DNA of 64,000 nucleotides from Brevundimonas goettingensis (lineage in GTDB: Bacteria; Pseudomonadota; Alphaproteobacteria; Caulobacterales; Caulobacteraceae): the NCBI RefSeq assembly GCF_017487405.1, contig NZ_CP062222.1:434001-498000 (forward strand), given 5' to 3'. The translations under genes were made by a program, and so were the position numbers. Of the stretch, positions 27,609 through 36,161 are shown one piece after another (within the stretch, counting starts at the first letter, position 1; the number at the start of each line of letters is the position of its first letter). The notes under the pieces were generated by a model. That model was given only the letters and a program-made list of their open reading frames with translations, was not told the DNA's origin and searched no databases.

Positions 27609-27890
27609 TCAGCCGGGTTCGGCGACGAGGGCCCAGCGCATCGATCCCTCGCCGAACGGGCGGGTGAACCACTGGGAATAGCGTTCGAAGGCTTCGACTA
27701 CAGCGTTGCGCAGGTCCGGCGCGACGGCCTCCCCACGATTGCGCTTCATGGCGGCGACGCAGTCGATGACCACATTCTGATGGGCTGAACCGCCGAGACT
27801 CTTGAGCACCTGCGCCACATCGCGGGCGAGGGACTCCAGGAACGACAGCTTGTCGTTCGGCGATACAGATTTCTTCTGGCTCTGGCTCAT
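27609..27890 (-). CDS. Hypothetical small protein, possibly winged-helix
   Basis: A 93-residue soluble protein. The segment LARDVAQVLKSLGGSAHQNVVIDCVAAMKRNRGEAVAPDLRNAVVEAFERYSQWF resembles the helix-strand layout of small winged-helix domains such as those at the start of Mrr-like proteins, but no motif is decisive. It would then be a DNA-binding protein. It is divergent from the Ste24-type protease gene, with a GC-rich hairpin between them (27946-27974). Confidence 0.55.
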   Translation of the reverse strand: MSQSQKKSVSPNDKLSFLESLARDVAQVLKSLGGSAHQNVVIDCVAAMKRNRGEAVAPDLRNAVVEAFERYSQWFTRPFGEGSMRWALVAEPG

Positions 27891-27945
27891 CGGTCAGGTC
27901 ACCCCACAGTGCACAGTCTCGATTGAACGCCTTCCTCGCAAACTC

Positions 27946-27974
27946 GCCCCCTGCGTGCAAGCGGGGCAGGGGGC
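27946..27974. promoter_or_regulatory. GC-rich hairpin between divergent genes
   Basis: GCCCCCTGC (27946-27954) and GCAGGGGGC (27966-27974) are exact complements with an 11-base loop. It lies in the 188-base gap between the small hypothetical gene and the M48 protease gene. It lacks a good U-run on either strand. Confidence 0.4.
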
Positions 27975-28078
27975 TTTGCAGTAGAAACTTCGTGAACAGC
28001 CGCCATAACTTTCGTCGAATTTAGCTGACAAACCTGCCGGCCGGGCGTCCTCTGCTCTTTCAAAGAGGGGGCTTAGAC

Positions 28079-29290
28079 ATGACGACATTCAACCCGGAAG
28101 CGGCGACCGCCGTCTGGCTGGCGACACTCTCGCCCGCCGATACAGCAAAGGCGGTAGCCTATACCCAGGGCGGCCACTGGCTGATCCTGTGGGGCTTCGT
28201 GGTCTCCCTCGTGGTCGCCTGGATCATCGTGCGCACCAATCTGCTGGGGCGGATCCGCGAGGGCATCGAGAAGCGCAAGGCCCGGCCGGTGCTGGCCTCC
28301 TTCGTCGTGGGCCTCGTCTATCTGGTGTTCAGCTGGGTGCTCAACCTGCCGTGGTCGATCTACACGAGCTGGTATCGCGAGGGGCAGTACGGCCTGACCG
28401 AACAGCCTTTCATGGGCTGGTTCGTCGAGGGTCTGATCAGCGCGGCTATCTCGACGGTGGTGATGTCGCTGGTTGTGGTCGCGCTCTATGCCCTGATCCG
28501 GCGGGCGAGGACGCTCTGGTGGGCCTGGGGCGCGGCCCTGATGGCGGTGGTCATCGTCATCGGCCTGGTGGTCTCGCCGATCCTGATCGAGCCCCTGTTC
28601 AACACCTATACGCCCGCCCCGAACGGCCCGGTGCGCGACGCCGTCGTGGCGCTCGCGAAGGAGACCGGGACCCCGTCGGACAAGATCTACATCTACAACG
28701 GCTCCAAACAGTCGGATCGCTATACCGCCAATGTCTCTGGGCTCTTCGGGTCGGCCCGGGTGGCGATGAGCGACGTCATGTTCGCCAAGGGCGCCGACCT
28801 CGCCGAGGTGCGCGGCGTCGTGGGTCACGAGATGGGCCACTATGTGCGTGGCCACATTCTCTGGATCGTCGGCGTCATGATCGTACTGGTCGCCCTGGCC
28901 TTCTGGCTGACCGACCGTCTCTACCCGGTGGCGAGGAAGCTGCTGGGCGCCAACAAGGTCGGCGACATTCGCGACCCGGCGGGCCTGCCGATCGTCATGG
29001 GGGTGCTGGCTTTCCTCGGCTTCATCGGCACCCCGCTGATGAACACCCTCACCCGCGTCACCGAGGCGGACGCAGATCACTTCTCCATGGTCCACGCCAA
29101 CGAGCCCGACGGCCTGTCCAAGGCCCTGATCAAGACCGCCGAATACCGCGCGCCCTCGCCGGGCAAGCTGGAGGAGATCCTGTTCTACGACCACCCCAGC
29201 GTCGGCAACCGCATCCACGCCGCCATGGTGTGGAAAGCGACCCATCCGGCGGGCGCGCCCGCTTCGAAGGCCCCTACTTCGGGACAGTGA
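28079..29290 (+). CDS. M48 family metallopeptidase, Ste24/CAAX-protease type
   Basis: A 403-residue membrane protease. Several hydrophobic helices (about residues 34-56, 75-100, 120-145, 155-180) precede the catalytic site GHEMGHYVRGH (HExxH near residue 250); a third ligand is the Glu in TEADADHFSM (near 338). Two further membrane segments flank the site. The HExxH domain with an N-terminal membrane bundle is the Ste24/HtpX layout, and length matches bacterial Ste24 homologues. Bacterial members are thought to act in membrane protein quality control. An NTF2-like gene is convergent and overlaps its end by 17 bases. Confidence 0.9.
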   Translation: MTTFNPEAATAVWLATLSPADTAKAVAYTQGGHWLILWGFVVSLVVAWIIVRTNLLGRIREGIEKRKARPVLASFVVGLVYLVFSWVLNLPWSIYTSWYREGQYGLTEQPFMGWFVEGLISAAISTVVMSLVVVALYALIRRARTLWWAWGAALMAVVIVIGLVVSPILIEPLFNTYTPAPNGPVRDAVVALAKETGTPSDKIYIYNGSKQSDRYTANVSGLFGSARVAMSDVMFAKGADLAEVRGVVGHEMGHYVRGHILWIVGVMIVLVALAFWLTDRLYPVARKLLGANKVGDIRDPAGLPIVMGVLAFLGFIGTPLMNTLTRVTEADADHFSMVHANEPDGLSKALIKTAEYRAPSPGKLEEILFYDHPSVGNRIHAAMVWKATHPAGAPASKAPTSGQ

Positions 29291-29705
29291 GGCCGGGGCG
29301 TTCGTTGTCCCAGATCATATGCAGGATGGACCAAAGTCCGTCCTGACCGCGGGCCAGCTGGATCGAGTTGACGCCGCGCCGCTCGGGCTCCGCGTCCGTC
29401 GGCGCGGTCCGGGCCTCATAGACGCTCCAGACCTGGGCCATATTGCCGAACACGTCGATGCGCCGCTCGATCTCGACCTCGAAGAAGCCGTTGGCGTCGA
29501 AGAAGGGTGTGACATTGGCCTGATACTCTTCGCGGCCCATCACCAACATGGTCGGACGGCCCTCGGCGTCCAGACCCGTGCGGGCCTGACGGCTGTCGGG
29601 ATGGAAGATCTCGCGCTGGGTCGCCCAGTCGCGCGGACCGGCCGGGCCCGAGATACAGGCGTACATGGCGTCGACGACGGCGCCGATGTCGCTGCGATCC
29701 ACCAT
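29274..29705 (-). CDS. NTF2-like (SnoaL/DUF4440) protein
   Basis: A 143-residue protein without a signal peptide. The NTF2-like fold is shown by VVDAMYACISGPAGPRDWATQREIFHPDSRQARTG, YQANVTPFFDANGFFEVEIERRIDVFGNMAQVWSVYEART and NSIQLARGQDGLWSILHMIWDNE. The function is unknown. Its start overlaps the stop of the FabH-like gene (TGATG), so the two are translationally coupled; its 3' end overlaps the convergent protease gene by 17 bases. Confidence 0.8.
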   Translation of the reverse strand: MVDRSDIGAVVDAMYACISGPAGPRDWATQREIFHPDSRQARTGLDAEGRPTMLVMGREEYQANVTPFFDANGFFEVEIERRIDVFGNMAQVWSVYEARTAPTDAEPERRGVNSIQLARGQDGLWSILHMIWDNERPGLTVPK

Positions 29706-30826
29706 CAGCCGCGCTTGCGCACGAACACCGTGCCCGCCGAGTAGCCCGCGCCGAAGCTGCAGATCAGGCCGGTGTCGCCGGGCTCGAAGCCGTCGTGACG
29801 CAGGTGGAAGGCGATGATCGAACCGGCCGAGGAGGTGTTGGCGTATTCGTCGAGGACGATGACATTCTCTTCCGGCGTCGGGTCGCGGCCCAGCACCTTG
29901 CGGCCGATGAACTCGTTCATGTTGATGTTGGCCTGGTGCAGCCACAGGCGCTTCAGCTCATGCGGGTCGAGGCCCAGCTCGCCGGCGTGGTCGACGATCA
30001 TGTCCGACACCATCGGCACCACATCCTTGAACACCTTGCGGCCCTGCTGGATGAACAGCTTGTCCGGCTTGCCGATACCCTCGGGCGCGGCGTTGTTCAG
30101 GAAGCCGAAATTATTCCGGATGTTATTCGAGAAAACGGTCTTCAGCCGCGTGCCGAGGATGTCCCAGCCGCCCGGACCGGCCTGATCTTTCGCCTCGACG
30201 ATCACGGCGGTACAGACGTCGCCGAAGATGAAGTGGCTGTCGCGATCCTTGAAGTTCAGGTGGGCCGAGCAGACCTCGGGGTTGACCATCAACACCGCCT
30301 TGACCGAGCCCGAGCCGATGAAGTCGGCGGCGGTCTTGATGCCGAAGGTCGCCGAGGAGCAGGCGACGTTCATGTCGAAGCCGAAGCCCTCGATGCCCAG
30401 GGCCTGCTGGATCTCGACGGCCAGGGCCGGATAGGGGCGGGGCATGTTGGAGGCGGCGCACAGCACGGCGCCGATCTCCGACACCGGCTTGCCCCAGGCC
30501 TCGATCGCCTGCTTCGCGGCGGCGACGGCCATCTCGGCCATGATCGACAGCTCGTCATTGCCGCGCTCCGGGATGTTCGGCGCCATCCGCTTCGGATCGA
30601 TGATCCCGGCCTTGTCGAGCACGAAGCGGGACTTGATGCCCGAGGCCTTTTCGATGAACGGCACCGAGGAATGGGTCAGGGCCGCGACATCGCCCTCGGC
30701 GATTTCCATCGCATGGTCGGCGTTCCACTGGTCGGCCCAGGCATTGTAGGCCTCGACCAGTTCCTCGTTGGAAATCGACTGTTCGGGGGTGAACAGGCCG
30801 GTGGCGGCGATGACGGACGGGATCAT
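29705..30826 (-). CDS. Beta-ketoacyl-ACP synthase III (FabH-like)
   Basis: A 373-residue thiolase-fold enzyme, longer than the usual 320-residue FabH because of N-terminal insertions. The catalytic triad is visible: Cys156 (MNVACSSATFG), His297 (LWLHQANIN) and Asn330 (DEYANTSSAGS). Enzymes of this type condense an acyl-CoA or acetyl-CoA with malonyl-ACP, starting fatty acid chains; this longer form also occurs in alternative initiation or alkylquinolone/olefin-type condensations. ATG 30826 starts at the conserved MIPSVIAATGLFTP. It leads an operon with the NTF2-like gene. Confidence 0.87.
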   Translation of the reverse strand: MIPSVIAATGLFTPEQSISNEELVEAYNAWADQWNADHAMEIAEGDVAALTHSSVPFIEKASGIKSRFVLDKAGIIDPKRMAPNIPERGNDELSIMAEMAVAAAKQAIEAWGKPVSEIGAVLCAASNMPRPYPALAVEIQQALGIEGFGFDMNVACSSATFGIKTAADFIGSGSVKAVLMVNPEVCSAHLNFKDRDSHFIFGDVCTAVIVEAKDQAGPGGWDILGTRLKTVFSNNIRNNFGFLNNAAPEGIGKPDKLFIQQGRKVFKDVVPMVSDMIVDHAGELGLDPHELKRLWLHQANINMNEFIGRKVLGRDPTPEENVIVLDEYANTSSAGSIIAFHLRHDGFEPGDTGLICSFGAGYSAGTVFVRKRG

Positions 30827-30900
30827 ATGGACTCTACCCTGACGCTCGACGGGCGGCGCCTCGGGCACGAGGGGGCGGTCCGTTCTTTTTCTGGACCCGT

Positions 30901-32976
30901 CTAATAGGCCGGTGGAGGCGTCCGGTCGAGAGAGGCTCTGATCCCTCTCCACCATCGATTTATCCGGCCACGCGGCGGGGCGGGCAGGGGCGTATCGCGC
31001 GCCGCGATCAGGGCCTCGACCAGATCCTCGGCCTCGCAGGGCCAGCCCGTGGGCGTGACGTAGAGCGGATAGTCGATCAGGGTCGCGTGCATCAGGGCCT
31101 GGAGCGAGACCTTTCGGCCGCGCCGCTCGAACGGCCCGGTCCGGTCTTCGGTCAGACCCCATCCCGCGTAGAAGGGCCGGCCATAGGTCGTCACGGCCTT
31201 GCCGCGCATCAGGGCCTCGAACCCCGACAGGGAGGTCAGGGTGACCAGCCGGTCGCAGGCGTTCAGGCAGTCGATGATGTCCAGATCGTCGGCGACGGCG
31301 TCCACCGCATCCATCGCCCCCGCGTCCAGCAGGCCCGGCCGGTTGCCGGCGGTGACGTCGGGGTGGTTGCGATAGATCAGGAAGGCATTGGGGAAGTCCC
31401 GCCGCGCCGCCTCAACCAGCCCGGTGTTGGTGCGGATGTCGGTGCAGCCGAGCCGGATCGACCGGTCGTTCTCGACCTGGCCTACGACCAGAAGCTTCTC
31501 GCGATCCGTAGGCCATCCGGCGGGCGGCTCGCCCTTGAGATTGTACTTCGACAGCCCCGCCTCGACGATCCGGTCCCGCAGCCGCGCCGCGCGCGTCAGG
31601 GCCGTGGCGTCGTATTCCTTCGTCGCGATCAGCGTCTCCAGACGGCTCGGCCCGGTCGCGTCGTAATAGACGCCCAGATCGTCCAGCACGACTGACAGGG
31701 CGCCGAAGAAGTCCGAGCCGAGGCCGCGCGAGCGGATGAAGCCGTCCTCCATCCGAACCGTCGGCGCGGTGCTCGCGGCGGCGGCCTGGAGGATCGGCGG
31801 GCTCTCCTTGCCGGCCCACCAGATCAGCTTGCCACCCCGTTCTTCCGCAGCCTTCGCGGCGTTTTTCGCGAACCAGTGATAGCGCACCTCGCCGCGCGGC
31901 GAGTTGAGCAGTTTGCGGATCGGAGGCCGCTTGGCCGGGGCGAAACCGGCGGCGGCCCAGAAGCCCTGCAGCCGCTCGGCCCGGTCGCGCAGCCGGATCA
32001 GCCGGTCCAGCGCCTGTTCGGCCTCGCAGCGTTTGCCGGTGATTGGATCGACATAGCGGGTGTAGCGGACCAGGGCGGCGGCGCTGACCTGTTCGATCGA
32101 CCGCGCCTCGCCCCGGCGGTTCGTGTCCACCGCGTCCCTGGTCAGGCCCCACCCTGAATAGAAGGGCGCGCCGAAACAGCGGACCGGCAGGCCGCGCAGG
32201 AGGGCCTCGAACCCGAGGGCCGAGGTCACGACATAGACGGCGTCGACATGGGCCAGCAGATCGGCGGGCCGCACGTCGGTGTCGATCAGGGTGACGCCGG
32301 TCAGGTCGGCGGCGGCGATACAGCCCTGTTTGCGCCCTGCGGCCACCGCCGGATGGCGTTTGACGATCAGCTGGGCGTCTGGCTCGTCGCGGCGCGCGGC
32401 GGCGATCATGTCGCTGAACGACTGTGTCGAGGCCAAGCCGTAACCGATCGAGGCGTCGCCGAGCGTTTGGTCCACGATCAGGACGCGGCGGCCGGGCTTT
32501 AGCTGGCCCTGATCCAGCGGCCCGCCCATATTGGTCTTGGACACGCCCGAGGCCACGATCCCGGCGATCAGGTCGCGCGCCCGGGCGGTCAGGCCGGCGT
32601 CGCACCAGTCGGGGGCGGTCCGGATCAGGTCCTCCAGCCGCGAGGGCCGGGTCGCGTCATAATAGACCCCGAGATCGTCGACGATCAGGCTCAGCGAGGT
32701 CGCCCCGCTCTCGCCCAGACCCACCGACCGCAGGAAGCCGTCCTCGAGCGCGACATAGGGGATGCCCCGCCTCTCGGCGAGCCGCCGTCCCGCCGCCGCC
32801 GTCGGCTTCATCCCCCAGCCGAGCACGGCTTTCACATCCGGACCGGGCAGGGCGCCGAGGGCGTAGTCGGGCAGGAACTCCGCCAGGAACGGGACCTTGA
32901 GCACGCCGGGCGCGCAGACCCATGCCGACGTGGGGGCCGGTGTCACGTTTGACGATTCAGGGAGCGAAGAGGTCAC
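30901..32976 (-). CDS. KpsC-like capsule polysaccharide beta-Kdo transferase
   Basis: A 691-residue protein built of two homologous halves (roughly residues 20-340 and 350-670). Each repeats an EDGF(L/I)RS-GLG motif, then VDDLGVYYDAT-PSRLE and, further on, GFEAL(L/M)RG-(P/A)V...FYAGWGLT or FYSGWGLT. This dual layout is that of KpsC, which adds the beta-linked Kdo residues joining capsular polysaccharide to its lysophosphatidylglycerol anchor. No kpsS, export ABC or capsule synthesis gene is in the window. It stands alone between the FabH-like gene and an aldolase on the same strand. Family assignment is firm; a capsule role here is inference. Confidence 0.87.
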   Translation of the reverse strand: MTSSLPESSNVTPAPTSAWVCAPGVLKVPFLAEFLPDYALGALPGPDVKAVLGWGMKPTAAAGRRLAERRGIPYVALEDGFLRSVGLGESGATSLSLIVDDLGVYYDATRPSRLEDLIRTAPDWCDAGLTARARDLIAGIVASGVSKTNMGGPLDQGQLKPGRRVLIVDQTLGDASIGYGLASTQSFSDMIAAARRDEPDAQLIVKRHPAVAAGRKQGCIAAADLTGVTLIDTDVRPADLLAHVDAVYVVTSALGFEALLRGLPVRCFGAPFYSGWGLTRDAVDTNRRGEARSIEQVSAAALVRYTRYVDPITGKRCEAEQALDRLIRLRDRAERLQGFWAAAGFAPAKRPPIRKLLNSPRGEVRYHWFAKNAAKAAEERGGKLIWWAGKESPPILQAAAASTAPTVRMEDGFIRSRGLGSDFFGALSVVLDDLGVYYDATGPSRLETLIATKEYDATALTRAARLRDRIVEAGLSKYNLKGEPPAGWPTDREKLLVVGQVENDRSIRLGCTDIRTNTGLVEAARRDFPNAFLIYRNHPDVTAGNRPGLLDAGAMDAVDAVADDLDIIDCLNACDRLVTLTSLSGFEALMRGKAVTTYGRPFYAGWGLTEDRTGPFERRGRKVSLQALMHATLIDYPLYVTPTGWPCEAEDLVEALIAARDTPLPAPPRGRINRWWRGIRASLDRTPPPAY

Positions 32977-33008
32977 CGGTCGTGTCTAGGGGCGGTCGCG
33001 TGGCGCGC

Positions 33009-33854
33009 CTAGCCCCCCGTCGCCATCCGATGTCGCGCCAGCAGCCGCTCGGCCGAGGCCAGGTGAAGCCGTTCGACCATGGCGCCGCCCACGCGGATCG
33101 CGCCCTTGCCGTCGGCGGTCGGGTCGGCGAAGGCGGCGACGATGGCCTCGGCCTGCTCCACCTCTGCGGGCGAGGGCGCGAAGGCCGCGTTGGCCGCCGC
33201 GATCTGCGACGGATGGATCAGACTCTTGCCGTCGAAGCCATAGAGCCGTCCCTGCGCGCATTCGGCGGCCAGGCCGTCGCCGTCCTCGATGCGGTTGAAC
33301 ACCCCGTCGAGGGCGATCAGCCCATGCATCTTCGCCGCCGCCACTGTCGCCGCCAGCCAGGGCTTCAGCGGTTCGCGGTCCGCCGCCGGGCCCGTCCCCA
33401 GCGTCGCCGCCAGATCGTTGACGCCCAGCATCAGCCCCGCCAGGGCTCCGCCGACGCCGGCGATGCTCTCCAGCCGCATCAGGGCCGCCGGGGTCTCGAT
33501 CATGGCGATCAGGGCGGCCGAAGCAGGCAGGGCGGCGTTCAACTCACGCACGGCCTCGGCGCTCTCGACCTTGGGCGCGACGATCAGGCCGACATTCGTT
33601 TCCGAGAGCGCCTTCAGGTCCTTGGCGCCCCATTCGGTGTCCAGACCGTTGATCCGCACGCCCAGACGCGGCCCGAAGCCGCCCGAATGCACCGCCTCGA
33701 CAGCAGCGGCGCGCGCCTCGGCCTTCATTTCCGGCGCAACGGCGTCTTCCAGATCCAGCACCGCGACGTCGCAATCCAGCGTCCGCGCCTTCTCGATCGC
33801 CCGGGCGTTCGACGCCGGCAGATAGAGGAGGCTTCTCCAGAGTTGGGTCGTCAT
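33009..33854 (-). CDS. CoA ester lyase of the HpcH/HpaI-citrate lyase beta family
   Basis: A 281-residue TIM-barrel protein. It begins WRSLLYLPASNARAIEKARTLDCDVAVLDLEDAVAPEMK, with the acidic metal ligand region, and continues GVRINGLDTEWGAKDL, IVAPKVESAEAV, IAMIETPAALMRL and GLMLGVNDLAATLG, then GFDGKSLIHPSQI. These are the marks of CitE-like and malyl-CoA/citramalyl-CoA lyases. It cleaves or forms a 3-hydroxyacyl-CoA, substrate unknown. The ATG at 33854 begins at the conserved start. It precedes KpsC on the same strand by 32 bases but a functional link is unclear. Confidence 0.87.
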   Translation of the reverse strand: MTTQLWRSLLYLPASNARAIEKARTLDCDVAVLDLEDAVAPEMKAEARAAAVEAVHSGGFGPRLGVRINGLDTEWGAKDLKALSETNVGLIVAPKVESAEAVRELNAALPASAALIAMIETPAALMRLESIAGVGGALAGLMLGVNDLAATLGTGPAADREPLKPWLAATVAAAKMHGLIALDGVFNRIEDGDGLAAECAQGRLYGFDGKSLIHPSQIAAANAAFAPSPAEVEQAEAIVAAFADPTADGKGAIRVGGAMVERLHLASAERLLARHRMATGG

Positions 33855-33879
33855 TCGGTCTTCCTCCCGCCGGTCGAAC

Positions 33880-34374
33880 CTATGCGGCGAAGACGGCCTT
33901 GAGCAAACGCTCCAGGGCCTCGGCGTCGACCTCATCGAAGGCGGCCTTTTCGGTGGCGTCCACGTCGAAGACGGCGATCAGTTCGCCCGAGGCGTCGAAC
34001 ACCGGGACCACGATCTCGCTCTCCGAGCGGCTGTCGCAGGCGATGTGGCCGGGGAAGGCGTGGACGTCGGGAACCAGCTGGGTCAGCTGCGTCTCGGCCG
34101 CCGCGCCACAGACGCCGCGCCCGAAAGCGATCCTCAAACAGCCCAGGGTGCCCTGATAGGGACCGACCACAAGTTCGCGAGGCTTGTCGGCGTCGACGAC
34201 ATAGAAGCCGGTCCAGAAATAGGCGTCAAAGGCGTCGGCGAGCATGGAGGCGACCGTCGCCATCCGAGCCGTGCGGTTGGTTTCTCCGTCCAGCACCGCC
34301 AGGATTTCGGCCTCGACCTCGGCATAGGCCTGGGCCTTGTCGGCGGGGCGGTCGGATCGGGCGACATAGGACAT
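33880..34374 (-). CDS. msrC: Free methionine-R-sulfoxide reductase (GAF domain)
   Basis: A 164-residue GAF-domain enzyme that reduces free methionine-R-sulfoxide. The family fingerprint is clear: YFWTGFYVVDADKPRELVVGPYQGTLGCLRIAFGRGVCGAAAETQLTQLVPDVHAFPGHIACDSRSESEIVVPVFD, with the three active cysteines (LGCLR, GVCG, IACDS). ATG 34374 starts the conserved region; an in-frame ATG at 34416 would add 14 residues. It is divergent from the Sel1 lipoprotein gene, with palindromes in the gap. Confidence 0.92.
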   Translation of the reverse strand: MSYVARSDRPADKAQAYAEVEAEILAVLDGETNRTARMATVASMLADAFDAYFWTGFYVVDADKPRELVVGPYQGTLGCLRIAFGRGVCGAAAETQLTQLVPDVHAFPGHIACDSRSESEIVVPVFDASGELIAVFDVDATEKAAFDEVDAEALERLLKAVFAA

Positions 34375-34462
34375 CGGGAGGCTCGCAGGCGTCGAAAGGG
34401 GGCGTGAAGGGCGCATATAGGCCTCTTCGGCGCGCTCCGCGACCTGTGCGCGTCTTGACGCA

Positions 34463-34479
34463 CTCGCCTGTCAGGCGAG
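34463..34479. promoter_or_regulatory. Seventeen-base palindrome between msrC and the Sel1 gene
   Basis: CTCGCCTG and CAGGCGAG flank a single T. Such a tight dyad is more like a protein-binding site than an RNA hairpin. It lies 89 bases upstream of msrC. Confidence 0.4.
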
Positions 34480-34561
34480 CCGTGCAAGTCTATGAAATCA
34501 GGGGAGAAGTCGCGGGGCGACGCAATTTGGTCGTTATGCGGCAACGCTTTGTTGCAAAAGC

Positions 34562-34620
34562 GCGTTAACCATACTGCAAAGTCACTAGACCCGAACGTCG
34601 GTTTGCGGAATGGTTAACGC
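34562..34620. promoter_or_regulatory. Paired inverted TTAACC sites upstream of the Sel1 lipoprotein gene
   Basis: GCGTTAACCAT (34562-34572) and ATGGTTAACGC (34610-34620) are exact reverse complements 37 bases apart, each containing the TTAA core of a CtrA half site. They lie 49-107 bases before the start. Eleven exact pairs are unlikely by chance, so a regulator binding in opposite orientations is plausible; CtrA itself is only a guess. Confidence 0.45.
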
Positions 34621-34668
34621 CGCCAGTTTGGCTAAGGTCGCGTGGCGAATGGGGATTCGGGGTCGGGG

Positions 34669-36147
34669 ATGAGCGAGGGGGACGACAAGCATCGGGCCGG
34701 ATCAGGTTCGCGCAACATGCGCGGGCCGCTGACGGCTGTCGCCGCCATTCTCGCCCTGGCCGTGGTGGCCGGAACCGTCGCGAGCTGCGGCGATCGCGGT
34801 CCGACCTTCTGGCGTCAGAGCGGCGGCGCCAACGCCAACGCCTGTCCGCGCCCCGCCTCCCTGACCGGTTCGGAGTTCAACGCCCAGGAGGCGGGCCTGC
34901 GCGCCCTGCGCCGTGCGGCCTTCCGCGGCGACTTCTTCGCCCAGCTGGAGCTGGGTCAGCGCTACGCCGCCGTCCGCGCCACCGACAAGAATATCGAGGA
35001 TCCGATCGAAAGCTCGGTCTGGACCGGCATGGCCCTGGCCAACGACCAGGGCTATTCGCCGATCAATCGCGTCGAACGCCGGGGCATGTTCGGCCGGCTG
35101 CGCTCGCTGTCGCGCTATGATGACTGCCGCGCCTGGGAACGGCACGAGGCCTACAATCGTCTGGACGCCCAGCTGTCGCGCATGTCGCGCGACGAGCAGG
35201 AAGAGGTGCGCGACCGGATGATCTACATCCTGTCGACCCAGGACGCCCAGGGCTTCCGCACCCTGGCCCGGCTGCACGATTCCCTGTTCGGCCCCTTCGG
35301 CGAGCCCGAGGACAACCCACAGGGACGCGAGGCCTACGGCCGCAAGGACGGGGCCAGCCGCGACGAGCAATGGCGCGGCGCCCGCTATTCGGCGGTCAAT
35401 CTGTTCCAGCGAAACGACGTCGACGCCTATCTCTACAACTACCTCGCGGTCCAGACCGGTGACGTCGGGGCCTATGTCCTGCTCAAGGATTTCGAGCGGT
35501 CCTCGCCCAGCCGCGCCGCCTCGGGCGCCTTCGTTGAGGCCAAGGCGCGCCAGTGGGTGCCGCCCTACGAATTCTATCCCAACGACGCCCCGGCCTCGGG
35601 CGTGCCCTTCTCGGACGAGAGCCGTCCGCGCGGCGACGCCTATGACTACGCCCTGTCGCGGATGCAGACCGAAATGCCCTTCGTCCATGTCGGGCGGGCG
35701 CTCAAATATCTGGGCGTGGTCACGGTCGTTCCGATCGAGCCGAACCGCCTGACCAAGCACGAGATCGAATCCTTCGAGGCCATGCTGGGCCATCCGATGG
35801 ATTCCTTCCTCTCGCCGCTCGAGAAGGTTCGGGCTATCCAGCTGGCGGCCATGAACGGCTCGTCCGAGGCCCAGCTGGTGCTGGCGGTCATGTATTCCGA
35901 GGGCATCGGGGTCCCCGCCGACTACGCCCGCGCCTTCCACTGGTACTCACTGGCCGACAAACAGGGGAACCCGGAGGCCAAGTTCGCCATGTCCACCTTC
36001 TTCGCCCTCGGCGTCGCCGGGGTGGCGGATCAGGACAAGGCCGAGGCCGTCGCCTACCGCATCGATTCCGCGCTGGCGGGCTTCGGCCCCTCGGCCTCGC
36101 GCCTGCAAGCCGTCCTGGCCCAGGTCTCCCGCTCACCGCGCCGCTAG
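34669..36147 (+). CDS. Sel1-repeat lipoprotein
   Basis: A 492-residue exported protein. The N terminus (residues about 22-43) is hydrophobic and ends AGTVASCGDRG, a likely lipobox or membrane anchor. Sel1-like helical repeats are clearest near residues 390-470: AMNGSSEAQLVLAVMYSEGIGVPADYARAFHWYSLADKQGNPEAKFAMSTFFALG. Earlier segments (FRGDFFAQLELGQRY...SSVWTGMALANDQG) are degenerate repeats. Such proteins scaffold envelope complexes. ATG 34669 was chosen; a GTG at 34642 is in frame. It is followed 15 bases later by the beta-helix gene, probably one operon. Confidence 0.8.
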   Translation: MSEGDDKHRAGSGSRNMRGPLTAVAAILALAVVAGTVASCGDRGPTFWRQSGGANANACPRPASLTGSEFNAQEAGLRALRRAAFRGDFFAQLELGQRYAAVRATDKNIEDPIESSVWTGMALANDQGYSPINRVERRGMFGRLRSLSRYDDCRAWERHEAYNRLDAQLSRMSRDEQEEVRDRMIYILSTQDAQGFRTLARLHDSLFGPFGEPEDNPQGREAYGRKDGASRDEQWRGARYSAVNLFQRNDVDAYLYNYLAVQTGDVGAYVLLKDFERSSPSRAASGAFVEAKARQWVPPYEFYPNDAPASGVPFSDESRPRGDAYDYALSRMQTEMPFVHVGRALKYLGVVTVVPIEPNRLTKHEIESFEAMLGHPMDSFLSPLEKVRAIQLAAMNGSSEAQLVLAVMYSEGIGVPADYARAFHWYSLADKQGNPEAKFAMSTFFALGVAGVADQDKAEAVAYRIDSALAGFGPSASRLQAVLAQVSRSPRR

Positions 36148-36161
36148 GAGGCGACTTTCCG

